A stretch of DNA of 64,000 bases, taken from positions 291,897 to 355,896 of the forward strand of contig RSEE01000074.1 in the NCBI GenBank assembly GCA_003971905.1, written 5' to 3'. The position numbers were made by a program, and so were the translations under genes. This DNA is from Moniliella sp. 'wahieum' (Eukaryota > Basidiomycota > Moniliellomycetes > Moniliellales > Moniliellaceae). The notes beneath the pieces are model-generated. The model was not told the DNA's origin, searched no databases, and was given only the letters and a program-made list of their open reading frames with translations. Shown here one piece after another: positions 1 through 11,065 of the stretch. Each line of letters starts with the position of its first letter. Position 1 is the first letter of the stretch.

Positions 1-1458
1 CGAGCAAAATGAACCCCCATTCACGCGATTCGAGAAAGTTCATCATCCTTTGCGAAAGATAAAACCGCTTGCCCGTGTTGGCCACCATCGAATACGTCGA
101 CACCACAATTCCTGAAGCCCCCGAAAACTTCTCTTTCGAATCGGCAGTGAAGATGGAGACTTGGTTTTCTTGGATGTTGGACCACTGGAGGAATTGCTGT
201 CGCCACTGAGCAACCGAGACCGAACAAGTGCACAAGACCAAAAGCATGATTTTTTAATCGTGCAAGCCGCTGTGATCCCGACCAGCGTTTTTCCTGCCCC
301 ACAAGGAAGAACGATGACCCCGCTCCGAGCACGCCCATTGCCAAACATCTTGCTCAAACTTTTTTCTTGATAAGGACGAATGTGGGTGTTGGGCTTGAGG
401 TCAATCTCCAGATTGGCATTGAGTTGGTCGTTGCGAAAGTCGTACTCTTCGAGCATCGGCAGCCCAATCTCTTCACACCGCTTCTTGACTATCTCAATGT
501 GCGCCTAGGCAACCTCAAATGAATGAACTGTCTCGTCCTCGTCCAGATCATCCGTCTCGTCTACCCCAATGATCGCGTTAAATAGGTCGGCCTCGGCGGG
601 CGGCTGCGCGCAGGCTCAGTTGCTGTCCCAGGCTTGTTCCCCTCCGCTGCCTCGGTGGCTGTAGGCCGGCTTGTACCAGGAATCACTAGGTTGCCCCGCT
701 TTGGCGCTTGGGAACGACCTAGCACCTCTGTACCCGTGACGTCGAGCCTGCTGGCGCATCCACTTCGCGCACCCGGGTGGCCGAAATGACCGGATCACGG
801 AGCAAGATTTGCAGAATATCGGGCTGGGCAGACTCGACAAAGTACTTGTTCTGCTTGAGCACCAGCTTGATCTTCCCAAATGCAGCGGTAGCATCCGTGA
901 TAAAGTCGATGACAGATTTGGGGACCGGCACCTTGGATATCCGGCTCAACACCTCAATGATATCGGCCGGATCGAGCCCGACACTGACGGCGGCATAGAG
1001 ACTGTACTTGGTCAGCTTGTATTCGTGGATAAAGGCAGGACGAGAAACAGGTTCGGCAATCGTAATCAGAAAGTCCTGCGCCTGCTCGGCGATGGGGGAG
1101 AATCCCTCGAGGATGATGTGCATGTCGTCGGGACTGATCCAGAGCGGGCGGGTGGCATGGCCGGATTTGAGGTGCATCATACTAAAGTCGCGGCCATTGG
1201 TGAGGATGGGATGAAAGCCGCCAGCACGAGCATTGGCGCGCAAGTTGAGGGATTGCGTGCCACGCCCGTTGCCCTCATCGTCGGATACGAAGTCGTCCTG
1301 GTACTGGAAGCGCGAATCATCGTCGTCGCCCGAGTCACCGTGGCCGGCAGGAGGCGCAGCGGAGGAGCTGGCTTCTCCGGGCGAGGACCGCGGTTGAGGG
1401 TCAGGCGGATCTTGCGCTGAGGGCCATCGTCGCTATCTAGGCCGCGCTTGGATGACAT
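1..1458 (-). CDS. SSL2: TFIIH DNA helicase XPB/SSL2, 3' part beyond window
   Basis: This encodes the 3'-to-5' helicase/translocase of TFIIH, used in promoter opening and nucleotide excision repair. The start chosen is the ATG at 1456-1458, beginning [12 protein letters not shown]. An acidic linker follows, then the conserved XPB N-terminal domain (about 719-1243, with [16 protein letters not shown] and [20 protein letters not shown]). The RecA-like domain reads [20 protein letters not shown] and then Walker A PCGAGKT (about 300-400). The first bases of the window encode EWGFILL, just before the expected DEVH box, so the second half of the gene lies outside. The reading frame changes near 1370, and again between 719 and about 150, without plausible splice sites, so these are probably indels. 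It is divergent from SPC2, with 418 bp between the two starts. Confidence 0.93.
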
Positions 1459-1876
1459 GGGCGATATGGGGGAGAGGTGGGATTGGCGGTGGAGAGCGAG
1501 TGGCGGACCCAGACGCCGACGTTTCGACCTGATAAATGAGGAGATGAGGAGCATTGCAGGCCATGTCCAGGTACTTTGGCGTAGGACCTACAAGCATGAA
1601 ATGTGCACTTGTGGGTCCAAGCGTTCAAATTGCAGATTTCAGAGCGGTTCGCTCCGTCACGCGGCGTCACGTGCCTCTCGTGGCCTTTACCGGTCGCAAT
1701 TGAAACAACTCGACTCCCATTCAATGTTCAGGTGGAAATTGCATCGCCCTGCTTCCTGTCGAGGCTCCCGCGCTCACGTGGAACTTGGGCATGCCTGAGG
1801 CCACTGGGCAATGGGAATGGTCGACCTTCTTTCTTCTGTCGCCCTCCACCTGCCACTGGGCGCCCCCCTGTCTGCC

Positions 1877-2619
1877 ATGGCCGACGCTCCAGAGGCCACT
1901 TTCGTCGACATTTCCAACCTCCCTGAGCTCAAGGATACGTGTGATGGCGCGTGGAGCGCATCCTGTCCCGTGCCCCCCTGCCCTCGGCTCGCCGCAGCCG
2001 AGGCGGCGTCGTTGACCCCCGCGTCCAACCCCAAGCCCACCACAGATGGCCCTGGCGCCGACGACGAGGCCGATTTGGAATCCCCGCAGGTGCAGGCGCC
2101 TTGGTCTGGGTCCCACATTGTGGGCGACACGAAGCTGGTTCTTGGTTACTTTTCTGCGTTCCTCCTGATCGGCGTCAGCGGCTGGTCCTACTTGTCTCCC
2201 TTGAGCATGGCCGAGAAGAAGATGCCCAACTTGGTGGCGGTCGCAGTGTACATTGTGTCGGCGGTTGTACAGCAACTGCTTACCTGGTACCAACGCGATG
2301 CGCTTTTTGTTGCGCGCCGCCGTGCGTCGCAGCACGGGATCATCCTGACCGAGCGCTTGACGGTCAGTGCGGCCCCGCTCCCCAACCCCACTTGCTGCCT
2401 CCATCCAGCAAGGGTGGCAAGCCGATTTGCGTCCCGCCTGTCTACTCGCTGCGTATGAAGTACGCGCGCACGTCGAATGGCGGCAAAACACTTCTCAAGC
2501 AGGCCGAGCAGCCCTTTGCGCTGGGCCATCTGGGCGAATGGTTTGCTTCCAATGGCGAGTTTTTGGAAGACGTGTTTGAGCAGCGGTTGCGCGGCGCAGT
2601 AGCCAAGATGATCGATTGA
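1877..2619 (+). CDS. SPC2: Signal peptidase complex subunit 2
   Basis: This is a non-catalytic subunit of the ER signal peptidase complex that stabilises it and links it to the translocon. The start is ATG 1877 (MADAPEATF). Two membrane spans are visible, LVLGYFSAFLLIGVSGWSYL and LVAVAVYIVSAVVQQLLTWY, separated by a short loop as in SPCS2/Spc25. The cytosolic C-terminal domain (VPPVYSLRMKY onward) lies in another frame. A 50-nt GT..AG intron at 2363-2412 joins the frames exactly (phase 0), giving about 230 residues, which fits the family. No indel is needed, so this is one of the few intact genes in the window. Confidence 0.88.
2363..2412 (+). other. Intron in SPC2 (50 nt)
   Basis: The donor is GTCAGT and the acceptor CAAG. 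Removing it puts both exon frames into one continuous SPC2 protein. An alternative AG at 2407-2408 leaves the second exon out of frame. Confidence 0.8.
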
Positions 2620-2726
2620 TGGGCTTACTACTTGCACGCTACGATACCTCCTGTCTTCCCCCTCGCCTGCTATATTCCACCCATCTTGTTTGTCTCCTCG
2701 TCACCTTCTCGGGTTTCCATCCCCAT

Positions 2727-3840
2727 TCATAACTCGGTCGTGTCCTCCATAGTGACCTCGGTAGTATCCGCCACCCGTGCCGACACCCTCGTCTCGTCAG
2801 CTGTGGGAGGCTGGGAGCTCGGGGCGGGCACCGGGTCGTTGCCGGCATCGGTGGTCGATGTAGCTTGCTCCTGCTCTTGGGAAGGCAGGCCAAATGGGTT
2901 GCCCTCCTCTTCTTCCTCTTCGGCCTCCGCTTGCTCCACATCCGATTCGTCCTCCTCCGACTCATCCGTATCGCTCCCTACTGCCCGGGGGTCCTGGAGG
3001 TGGACCATCAACTCAGCCAGACGCGGGTCAGAAACCCGTCGAGACCCGACTCGAGAATCAGACCTTGGAGCACCCCACGAACAATGGACACCTTGTCCCT
3101 TGTATCGCTCAGCGCCGCGGCCAGGTCGGCGCCCGGGCCGGAACTCGAAGCTTCGGTGGCTGAGGCGCCAAGCCGGGGACCGTACGTGTGGTCCTCCGCG
3201 CCGGCGGCGCTGGCAGATTGGCCACTTGCTCCGCAAGATCAGCACGTAATTGTACATTTTGACGATGCACGTCGGCGCGTTGGCGCTCCAGTTGGTAGCG
3301 CTGCGTGTGGAGACGCAAGACGTACAAGGACAAGTCGTCCCGTTCGTTGACCAGGGTGCGTGGGTCGAGCGGGGTTGCGGTAGGTGGAGGCGCGCCAGGC
3401 GTACTGGGGCTGCGGTCGTGGGGGACAAAGGGGAGATGGGTGACCGCGTCGGTTACGGCAGCTTGATCCGATGCGTGCTGGATCAGGGCAGTGCGAATCA
3501 CATCGCGTTCTCGGGCGGCACGAGACGTTTGCGCGCAAGGTCGAGCCGAGCAAGAGCATCGGGCAGTGCCTTGGCCGCACGTTCCGAAGAGGATGCGTCC
3601 TGAAGGGACTGGCGACGCAGCGCATCAATCTCCTCGAGGGCGGTTGGCCGGGGGCAGCGCGCCAGGCCGCCACGGTCGCTGCTTGTTGACAGCGCGGCGC
3701 GGCGCGGACCGAGCTCGTGGACAAGGGCGGAAAGAAGCGGGGGCTGAGAGGGGGGGGGGAGACTGAGAAGGCGGGGCAGGTGGTGGTGGGGTAGGGGCAG
3801 AGGGGGCAGGCGAGGCGGAGCCCAAAACCCACAGCGACAT
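2727..3840 (-). CDS. Probable CENP-H-like kinetochore protein, frame-broken
   Basis: The start is ATG 3838-3840 (MSLWVLGSASP), followed by a Pro-rich stretch. Coiled-coil segments then appear in successive frames: an ALEEIDALRRQSLQ-like segment, RERDVIRTALIQ, and NERDDLSLYVLRLHTQRYQL. Near 3040-3130 one frame reads RDKVSIVRGVLQGLILESG, and shortly after DPRLAELMVHL. This order (helical bundle, then IxxGLIxxSGxxW...DPxLxELxL) resembles the CENP-H/Fta3 C-terminal domain of the inner kinetochore CCAN complex. The tail is strongly acidic, with a run of Glu at about 2910-2930, and the stop is at 2727. The frame changes at least three times. The family call rests on motif resemblance only; a generic coiled-coil nuclear protein is the alternative. 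Confidence 0.45.
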
Positions 3841-3863
3841 GGCTGGCTGGCTGGCTGGTTGGT
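3841..3863. repeat. (GGCT)4 then GGTT tetranucleotide microsatellite
   Basis: Four GGCT units are followed by GGTTGGTTG, directly upstream of the putative CENP-H-like start codon (minus strand reads AGCC units). It probably lies in the 5' UTR. Confidence 0.85.
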
Positions 3864-4855
3864 TGGGTGCGGTTGGCGGACGCGTGTGGACGCAGTGGCC
3901 GTGCCCAGGAGCGCGTCGCGACGTGCTGAGATAACCAGCAAGCATTACACGTAAGCACGCGGGTCTTAAAATGACGTGAACAGGGTTACAATGCAAGTTT
4001 CAAAGTGGAAGCGTGGATGTGTACAATGGCGAATTCGATCGCTGGTGCGTCGCACACTTTCAGAGACAAGGCTGTACGTGGCCTGGGTTGGGTGGGTGGC
4101 CGGTGGGCGGGCGCAGCAGCAGGGGAGTGGGCGGCGGCCATACACAGCCAAGTGGCGAGGGAGTGGGGCCAGTCGAGCGCCCAAATCCGACGTCTTCCAA
4201 TGCCAACCTGGTCCGACGTGCTCTCCCAAGTGGGCCGCGTGGGCTGGGCGGGACATTTGCAGCGCATGGGAACCACACGGCGGCTGTGCCCGGCGGGGTT
4301 TGTTTGTTGTGCACACCGCACCGAGTGCCTGAGTCTGCGGCGGATTGCCAGGGCAGGCAGGCGCAGCAAGGGTCTGTGCACTGCTGTAGTCTGGACAGTG
4401 GGCTGGCATGGCCTGGAGGGCGCCGTGGGCACCCATTGGGTACGTTGGGTGGAACGTGGAACGTCCAAGGAAACTCAGCGGGAAGCTTCCACTGCGTGTG
4501 GTTGTACGTGCGTGCTGTGTTCGTGCGTTGGGCTGGGGCGAGTATTGCGACTGTGGACGCAGGCCCCACTCCGGACTCAGTAGGACTCGGTCCACGCTGC
4601 TTTAGACGTTTGCACCATTCAGCGCATCATCGATCATCCATGCAGGCCCTATCAGCGCATCATGCATCGTACGGCGCGTGGGGTTGCATCATCGATCGAC
4701 ATCATCCATCCCCCATCAGCCATCCCGCCGCTCAGGCCCAGCACCGCTTTGGCTCCCTTGCATCGACATCATGCATCACACATCAGCCTCCTAGTCTGCA
4801 CGTTCCCCCTCCCCTCCTCCCTCTCCCTCCCTCGCTCCTTCCTCTCTCCACCCCC

Positions 4856-7800
4856 ATGTCCACCCCCCCCGTCCCCGTCGTCCCCGCGGCGTTCCAGGCG
4901 CTTGCCCCCCGCACGCCTGGCTCCCGCCGCCCCTCGCTCGCCGCCCCGCCGCCCAGCCCCCGCAGCAGCAGCTCCCACGACCCCCTCTCCGCCCCCACCG
5001 TCGCCAACCGCATCCACTCCGTCCTCGCCTCCATCCCCAAGATCAGCAATGTCTCCTTCATCCCTGCCGCGCCCCTCTCCGGCACACGCCACGCCGCCAG
5101 CGTCCGTCCACGCGCCGCCCAGCTCCGCATGACCCTCCGTTCCCGCGAGCTCACCCCGCCCCCAGGCGCCCTGCCTGGCACTGGTCTCGACTACATTGCC
5201 CGCGTTGTTGTGCCTCTTGCCTACGAGCTGTTCGAAGACGGCACTCCCGTTGTCACTGCCGTCGACCGCGAGGCTCTGCACACTGTCACCCCCGTCCCAG
5301 CCCTCTCCGACACGGTCGCGGCCGAACGGCGGTGCATTGCGACCGGTCGCAAGGTCGTCCTCCGCTCCGCCTCCAACCGCCGTGTAGTCGAGGTCTGGGC
5401 CGGCGCGGCGCTGGTCGCGTCAGAGGACGTGACCGATCTCCATGGCGAATTTATCACGGATGGTACGTTGCTTGTTCTGGTCCGCTCGTCTTCCTTGTTC
5501 TGGCAAGCCATAGCTATACCCCCCCCCCCCCCCTTCTTCCTTCCCAACTAACAGTTTGTCTGTTCCGTCAACAGAAACCTATGGCACCCTCGACATTGAT
5601 GGCACTACCTCCACTTTGATTTACAGTGCCGAGGCCAATGCTCCCGATGGCCACAAGTATGACTACCTGCCTTCCTTGGGCGAAAAGGCAGGCGGTCACA
5701 AACGGCCGACAATCTATCGCTTCAAGTGGTCCGAAACCCCGCGCCCAACGACATCACCAGTGTTGTCGTCGCTGCGCCTCCCAAGGGCCGGGTGAAGCCC
5801 GTTGTGCCAGACTCGGCACCGGAAGAGCTGCGGGGCATTATCTTTGCCCAAGCGTCTCTCTTGGCCGCGATCGAGGGGGAGGAGAACGCGCACCAAGGCG
5901 TTGTGGCGACCGGATACCAGCCCCTGGGCAATGGAAACCGACTGGGCGTGATCTACTGCAGCAACCGTCCGTCAGACATTTACCTTTTGACCTATGCCTC
6001 GGAGCCCAAAGCGACCACCAAGTTCCAGTGGCGCAATCTGACTGCCAGCCAGGCCAAGGTCAGCACGACGGGCAAGACGGTGGAGGGCAAGGAGTACGCG
6101 TGGCGTCGTCCGTGCATCCGGACTGGGTACCGGGTCGATGCCGAGGGCTTGGTGATGGGTCAGCAACAGATTTACGCCGTTGGCACAGCCCGCGAGGGAC
6201 CTCATCGCTCGGCGGACTTTTTGCGCTGCCTGGTGCGAAGTGTTCCGCTCGGTACGGCGGACCACTCGCCGGACCCGCCCCAGGCTACCGAAAAGGTCGA
6301 CCCGCTCGTCTTCCAGCAAGATGTCTTGGTTGCCTTCCCGACGCCCTTGCCTCCGCTTGTGCCGGTTCGCAGGGCCTGGGCACACGTGCCCTCGGCTGGT
6401 GGGAGCGGAGCGGCTTCGCCTGCACCGCCGGCTGCCTCGTTGACACCCGAAGTGGACCTGGAGACGCTCCCCGCCGGAGGTGCCCAGCAATTCTTTGTCG
6501 AGGGGGCGATCGAGCGGCCCTTTTTGTCGTACGGCCGGGAACGTTCGGGCGGGCGGCGCGCGATTACCGACGATTTGTTGTTGGTGAATGGCTTTGTCGG
6601 GTCCGAGACTGGGTTTTACGCGATCCGGATTGGGCAAGATGCGCAAGGCCAGATGCAGTTTGAGGGAGAATTTTTGCCTTCGGCGACATTGTTGGCGACG
6701 AATGGGCAAGGCCTGGCGGCATTTGCTACCACCTCGCCTACCATCCCTCCGCTGCTCGGGATCTTTACCATTGCGCCGGGCCGGGATGCGTTTGCGGCGT
6801 TCCGGCGGCATGAGGTGTCGACAGTGTGGGACTCATTGAAGGACTCCAAGGCGAGTGTGCTGGATAAGATGCTGCTTCGGCTCGCGGCTCATACCCACGG
6901 GCCTCGGTGTTGACAACAATTGCGATGCGATTGTTTTGGCTCCGTTTCATGCTCAGGTGGGCGTCTCCCGCAACCGCTCTTCTCCTCCCCTCGCTCGTTC
7001 GCCGCGGCATCACCGCCCCCGCCGGTTCTTCGCCCGCTGGTGCGCCTCCCAGTGCCCCGCCTACCATCCTCTTCCCCCATGGCGGCCCGCACTCGAGCAC
7101 GGCCTACGCGTTTGACGCGGACCGGGCGACGTTGGCTGCTGGGGTACAAGTGATTATGCCCAACTATACCGGCAGCGTGGGCAAGACCGATGCGTTTGTC
7201 CGCCGCCTGATGGGCCGGGTGGGGGACTTGGACGTGAAAGATTGCGTGATGGTGATGGACCAGTTGGTGGCGAAGCGGATGGTGCAGATTGATCCCAAGC
7301 TGGTCTTTGTTTCGGGCGGCTCGCACGGTGGGTTCATTGGCGCGCACTTGTTGGGCCAGTACCCGGGCAAGTTCCGTGCTGCCGCGTTGCGCAACCCGGT
7401 AATCGACATTGCGGCCATGGTGCACACGACCGACATACCCGATTGGTGCTATGCCGTGCTCGATGTACCGTACAAGTTTGATGCGCCGCCGTTGCCCGTT
7501 TCGTTGGAGGCTTTGCAGGCGATGCGCGCTGCCTCGCCCATCAGGTATGCCGACAAGATTCAAGATGCCTTGCTGCTCTTGTTGGGCGAGGCGGATCAGC
7601 GGGTCCCGCCGGCACAGAGCAGGTTGCTATACCATGCTTTGCGCCAGCGCGGCGCGGACGTCTCGTTGCTCTCCTTCCCCGGCGCCGACCATGCACTGGA
7701 AACGCACGCGGCACAAGAAGCTGCTTTCGATGCGACCTTTGCCTGTTTGAGCGCATGGGGGCCAACAGGCACGCCAGCCTTGGGCCCAACTCTGATCTGG

Positions 7801-7872
7801 GACGACCGGAATCCCTCAGGCCTCACTCCTGTCCCGGCGCCCACCCCGGAGCCGCGGGTAGGAACAAATTAG
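4856..7872 (+). CDS. Acylaminoacyl-peptidase (prolyl oligopeptidase S9C)
   Basis: This serine peptidase releases N-acylated amino acids from peptides. It has an N-terminal beta-propeller and a C-terminal alpha/beta hydrolase. The start chosen is ATG 4856 (MSTPPVPVV); the frame is open upstream to 4013, but that part has no family resemblance. Propeller exons include DLHGEFITD, a 112-nt intron (5463-5574), then ETYGTLDIDG. The hydrolase shows the oxyanion motif HGGPHSS, the nucleophile in GGSHGG (about 7310-7340), an acid candidate in LLGEADQRVPP and the histidine in GADHAL (about 7685). The frame breaks near 5725 (AAA run before CCCC) and again at about 6890-7040; both look like indels because no intron restores the frame. 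The stop is at 7870-7872. Confidence 0.85.
5463..5574 (+). other. Intron in acylaminoacyl-peptidase (112 nt) with C15 tract
   Basis: Donor GTACGT, acceptor CAACAG, branch-like CTAAC at about 5548. Removal joins ITD to ETYGTLDIDG in frame. A run of 15 C (5519-5533) forms an unusual polypyrimidine tract. Confidence 0.88.
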
Positions 7873-8050
7873 TAATGCTCAGCGCTCACATTCCAACTGA
7901 TCTCCATGAGGGTAGAACGTGCCGAGTAGATAGGGGAAGGGACAGCCGTTTGCGAAGAGGAGTAGGTGGGGTGTGGGCGGGTGCTTTTAGCAAGCGGATG
8001 GTGCGCAGATCTGTAACGAAATGAGCAGGTTTAAGTGGGCAAGACAAAAA

Positions 8051-8146
8051 CGACAACGACAGGACTCGAACCTGTGCAGGCAAAGCCTAATTGATATCTC
8101 ACACAAGAGTTCGAATCAATCCCCTTAACCACTCGGGCACGTTGCC
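8051..8146 (-). tRNA. tRNA-Ser(CGA) with intron
   Basis: The 7-bp acceptor stem (5' GGCAACG with 3' CGTTGTC) has discriminator G. The D arm is CCCGAGTGGTTAAGGG, there is a long variable arm typical of Ser (GGCTTTGCC), and the T arm contains GGTTCGAGTCC. The anticodon loop TTCGAA gives anticodon CGA. About 14 nt (CTCTTGTGTGAGAT) after position 37 form the expected intron. Five A at 8046-8050 are a T5 Pol III terminator immediately after the gene. Confidence 0.93.
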
Positions 8147-8848
8147 TTATGAAGTAACGCCCTAATGTATACTTGATCATTTTTTCGTTTCTTCCTTGAC
8201 CATGCCGTGAGGATGACTGTCGTTAGCAGTAGGTAAAGCCTATCAATTTTCCGCGCATCTCTCAAGTGGAGTTACCGGGTTCGGGATTGGGTTGGCTCCT
8301 GCCCTGATCTATACATAAGCCATGTACACTACGTCTGGGAGGATGGCTGATCGGGGGATGAGACCGACAATAGCGTGCAATGTTCTTTCTGTTCCCACCT
8401 CGACCACATAGGATTGTCGAAAGAGATGAATGAGGATGGGGGGGGTACCGAAGGCAGAGGTGGGGGATATGGTGGGAAAGAGGCACGAATTGGCGCACCT
8501 GATACGCGGAGGCTACTGTGGCGACGGGCATGAGGCCGTCCCAACTGGAGTAACGCAGAGAGAGCACAGTGATGGGTGCAAAATGATAAGAGCCCAAAGG
8601 AACGTGCCTAGACTGTGGTATGTAACTTGTCGGGCAAGCAGATGCTCTACGTCGGGCTCGACAAAGCTGAGACAAGAGCAAAAAAGCAAAGGGATGTGGT
8701 GTGGCAGGGCGAGAAGCAACGAATGGCGAGGGCGAAAGAACGGTACTGGACCAGTTATGAGCGGAGAGGAGGCGGGAAGCCAAGGGTAGTGATGTAGTAG
8801 ATGATCAGCGGGTTCTTCACAAGCGGGATGCCTGGCCAGTGCACCAGG
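8147..8848. other. Intergenic, no gene seen
   Basis: This is the 3' side of both flanking transcription units. ORFs here are short and lack any recognisable motif. It may contain the 3' UTR or the C-terminal coding end of the minus-strand gene that follows. Confidence 0.5.
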
Positions 8849-10579
8849 TTAGACACGGGACACGACCTGAGCCCAGCCAGGTTCAAACTCATCATCACTC
8901 GCATCCAGGTCGGCGAGGGAAATGAATGTGCCGGGCGGCGGGAGGCGGAGGCGATGCGGTGAGGCAACAGAAGGGTGGGGGGGCGAGGGGCTGGAATGAA
9001 GTGGAGTGCTGGTCGGGCGTTGCGGCAGGAAGCAGGGGCGGAGAGGGTTGGATTGGCTCGGTTGGTTGGGGGGAAGGAGGAGAGCCGAGGCTGAACGAGG
9101 GCGAGACGGGCCGTGCTCGTGGCGGTCGGGACGGTGGGAGCGGAAGAACCGGAGGCGAAGCAGAGGTGAATAATGAAGCTGCAATTCACCTGTTGATTCG
9201 GGCTCAGCCACCAAAGCAATTGGAGAAGGGGGAACAGAGAGACTGTCCTGTTGCCCGTCACAACCACGATGGGAGAAAGGGACCGCAGCATGGGCGGTGT
9301 GGAGGGCGAGACAAGAGGGGAGCGCGCGCCATCAGAAGTAAGGGAACGGGAACTGTGTGCACTGCAACTGCGCTGGGCAGCTTGCTTCTCAGCCAGGTTT
9401 CGCTGCTCTCGTTGGTCTCTGCGACGTCGGACACGTTCCAACGCGACCAGATGGTCAGGCACTTGGTCTTGCGTAATGCTCAACACCCGCCCCGTTGTTC
9501 CCTTGCGCCGGGCCGGGAGAACAACCCCCTCTGCCCCACCACCCCCACGACCTGTCCTCCACACGCACACCCGTCCGCTCCTGTAGTTCCCGCAGCATCC
9601 CATGCCCCGTCGCCGGCTGATCCCGTCCCTCGCCGACGCGCCAGAGCAATCTCTGCCTCGGCTGCGGCCACACGGGGGCTTTTGGGCTCGGTAGTGGATT
9701 AGGGGTGGGACCGGATGGTGTGGAAGGGGAAGGAGGGAGCGAAGGGGATCTTTTTCCGTCAGAGGCAAGGTCCAGCTTGGGGCAGGGGGCGAAGGAGGTA
9801 CGCCTTCTTCCCCCTCGTACGAGATGACCACTGACGGCGTCGATTCGTTCCCCAGCGCGGAAGAAAAGGAACCATTGCCGGCGGCAGAAGAGAACGAGGC
9901 AGATGGGGTACGGTCACGGTCCAGTTCCTGAAACGCATCCGGTCCCCCACCACGCAGCATGGGCCCTATATCAAGCAAACCATCAGTATCCCGCTTGGCA
10001 CACAAGAGCACGGGGGCGGGGGGACGTACCAGCGGGGAAGTTGGTGGAGCATGTGTCAGGCCACCCCAGAGAGGCAATTTGATGCGGAGGTAATGCCAGT
10101 GCGGCTTGCTCGCAGCGGACTGGCCCAAGCGGCCGACTGGGGCAAGGCGACTCCACCTGTAGTGTGCGGGACCAGAGGGCGGGCCGAGGGGTCAATGTCA
10201 AAGCGCCGGGCGCGCGGCGGAGGGCGGTAGGCATCGGTGCGAGAAGACCATGCGAGTCGAGACACGGGCTCGGTCGCAACGATGCCTGGAAGCGAGCAAT
10301 GCGGTCTTGCAGGGAGCCAGGCGAGGAGGGGGAGGTGGAAGCGGTGGGCCCCGTACGCGGCGGTGCAGGCTGCGTCTCAAACGCCCGGCAGCCGAGTGCG
10401 GGCGCGGGAGCAGCGGGCGAGGGGGCGCATCGGCGGCGGGGGGCGCAAGGGCGAGGGAGAAGGCAGGGGGCGGGTGCGGGGCAGGCGCAGGACGGCGGGC
10501 GGGGGGGGCGCGCATTGTTCTGGGTGGCGCGCTGGAGCGATGCAATGCGCTCGGACAAGGACGAGGCGGTGGCGGGCAT
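8849..10579 (-). CDS. Hypothetical Pro/Ser-rich protein with repeated RIA motifs
   Basis: The start is ATG 10577-10579 (MPATASSLSERIASLQ). A second related motif, SLQDRIARFQ, follows about 75 residues later, so LxxRIAxxQ occurs twice, separated by Pro/Ala-rich sequence. Central segments in other frames look coiled-coil (VAAAEAEIALARRR, then ELQERTG, then LVALERVRRRRDQREQRNLA). The last readable segment ends FISLADLDASDDEFEPGWAQ with the stop at 8849. At least three frames are used, with no convincing introns. I do not recognise the family. The overall make-up (low-complexity linkers, short amphipathic helices, acidic tail) suggests a scaffold or regulatory protein, but no function can be given. 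Confidence 0.5.
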
Positions 10580-11065
10580 GTCGCGCAGGGTGTATGCGCT
10601 GTGGCGGCGCGTGGGCGCATGCGGCGACGTGTGGGGGCGGCGGCGGGCATGGGCATGGGCGTGGTGGCCAGGCGGGCAGCGGGCAGCGGGCTGGAGGCAG
10701 ACAGGCCCAGGCAGCCAGATGGGGGCGGGGGGCTGAAGCTGGGCGTGGCTCTGCCAAGGCAAGCCGGCTGAGCACTGGGCGGTGGAGCTGGTGGTAAATA
10801 TAACGCTACTTGATGGCTGGCTGCTAATGAGCCGGCACCGCCCCCGTGCGTCTCGCGCGCACCGCGTCTCAGATGGCCGGTGAGCATCACACGTCAGGTG
10901 CATGGGGCTGCGCTGCTGCCGCTGCCTGCGTGTCTGGCTCAGCGCGCGCTCACGTCACGCGTCAGCGTCAGGCCCAGTGGCTCAGTACTCGTCAGGGTAA
11001 TAACGTTCAGCATCAGGTAACTAGAACTAGTCACAGTCACGTCACTGTGACTACCGGCTAGCCCA

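Noticed and set aside
4013-4855. Open frame continuous with the acylaminoacyl-peptidase exon, as a much longer N-terminus
   Set aside because: The upstream 280 codons have no resemblance to the family, are rich in Gly/Trp/Arg typical of chance frames in G+C-rich DNA, and a Met start in a plausible context occurs at 4856.
8755-10128. Single 457-codon minus-strand ORF as one protein
   Set aside because: Only parts of it (ELDRDRTPSASF; LVALERVRRRRDQ) look coding; other parts are better in neighbouring frames. I treat the span 8849-10579 as one frame-broken gene instead.
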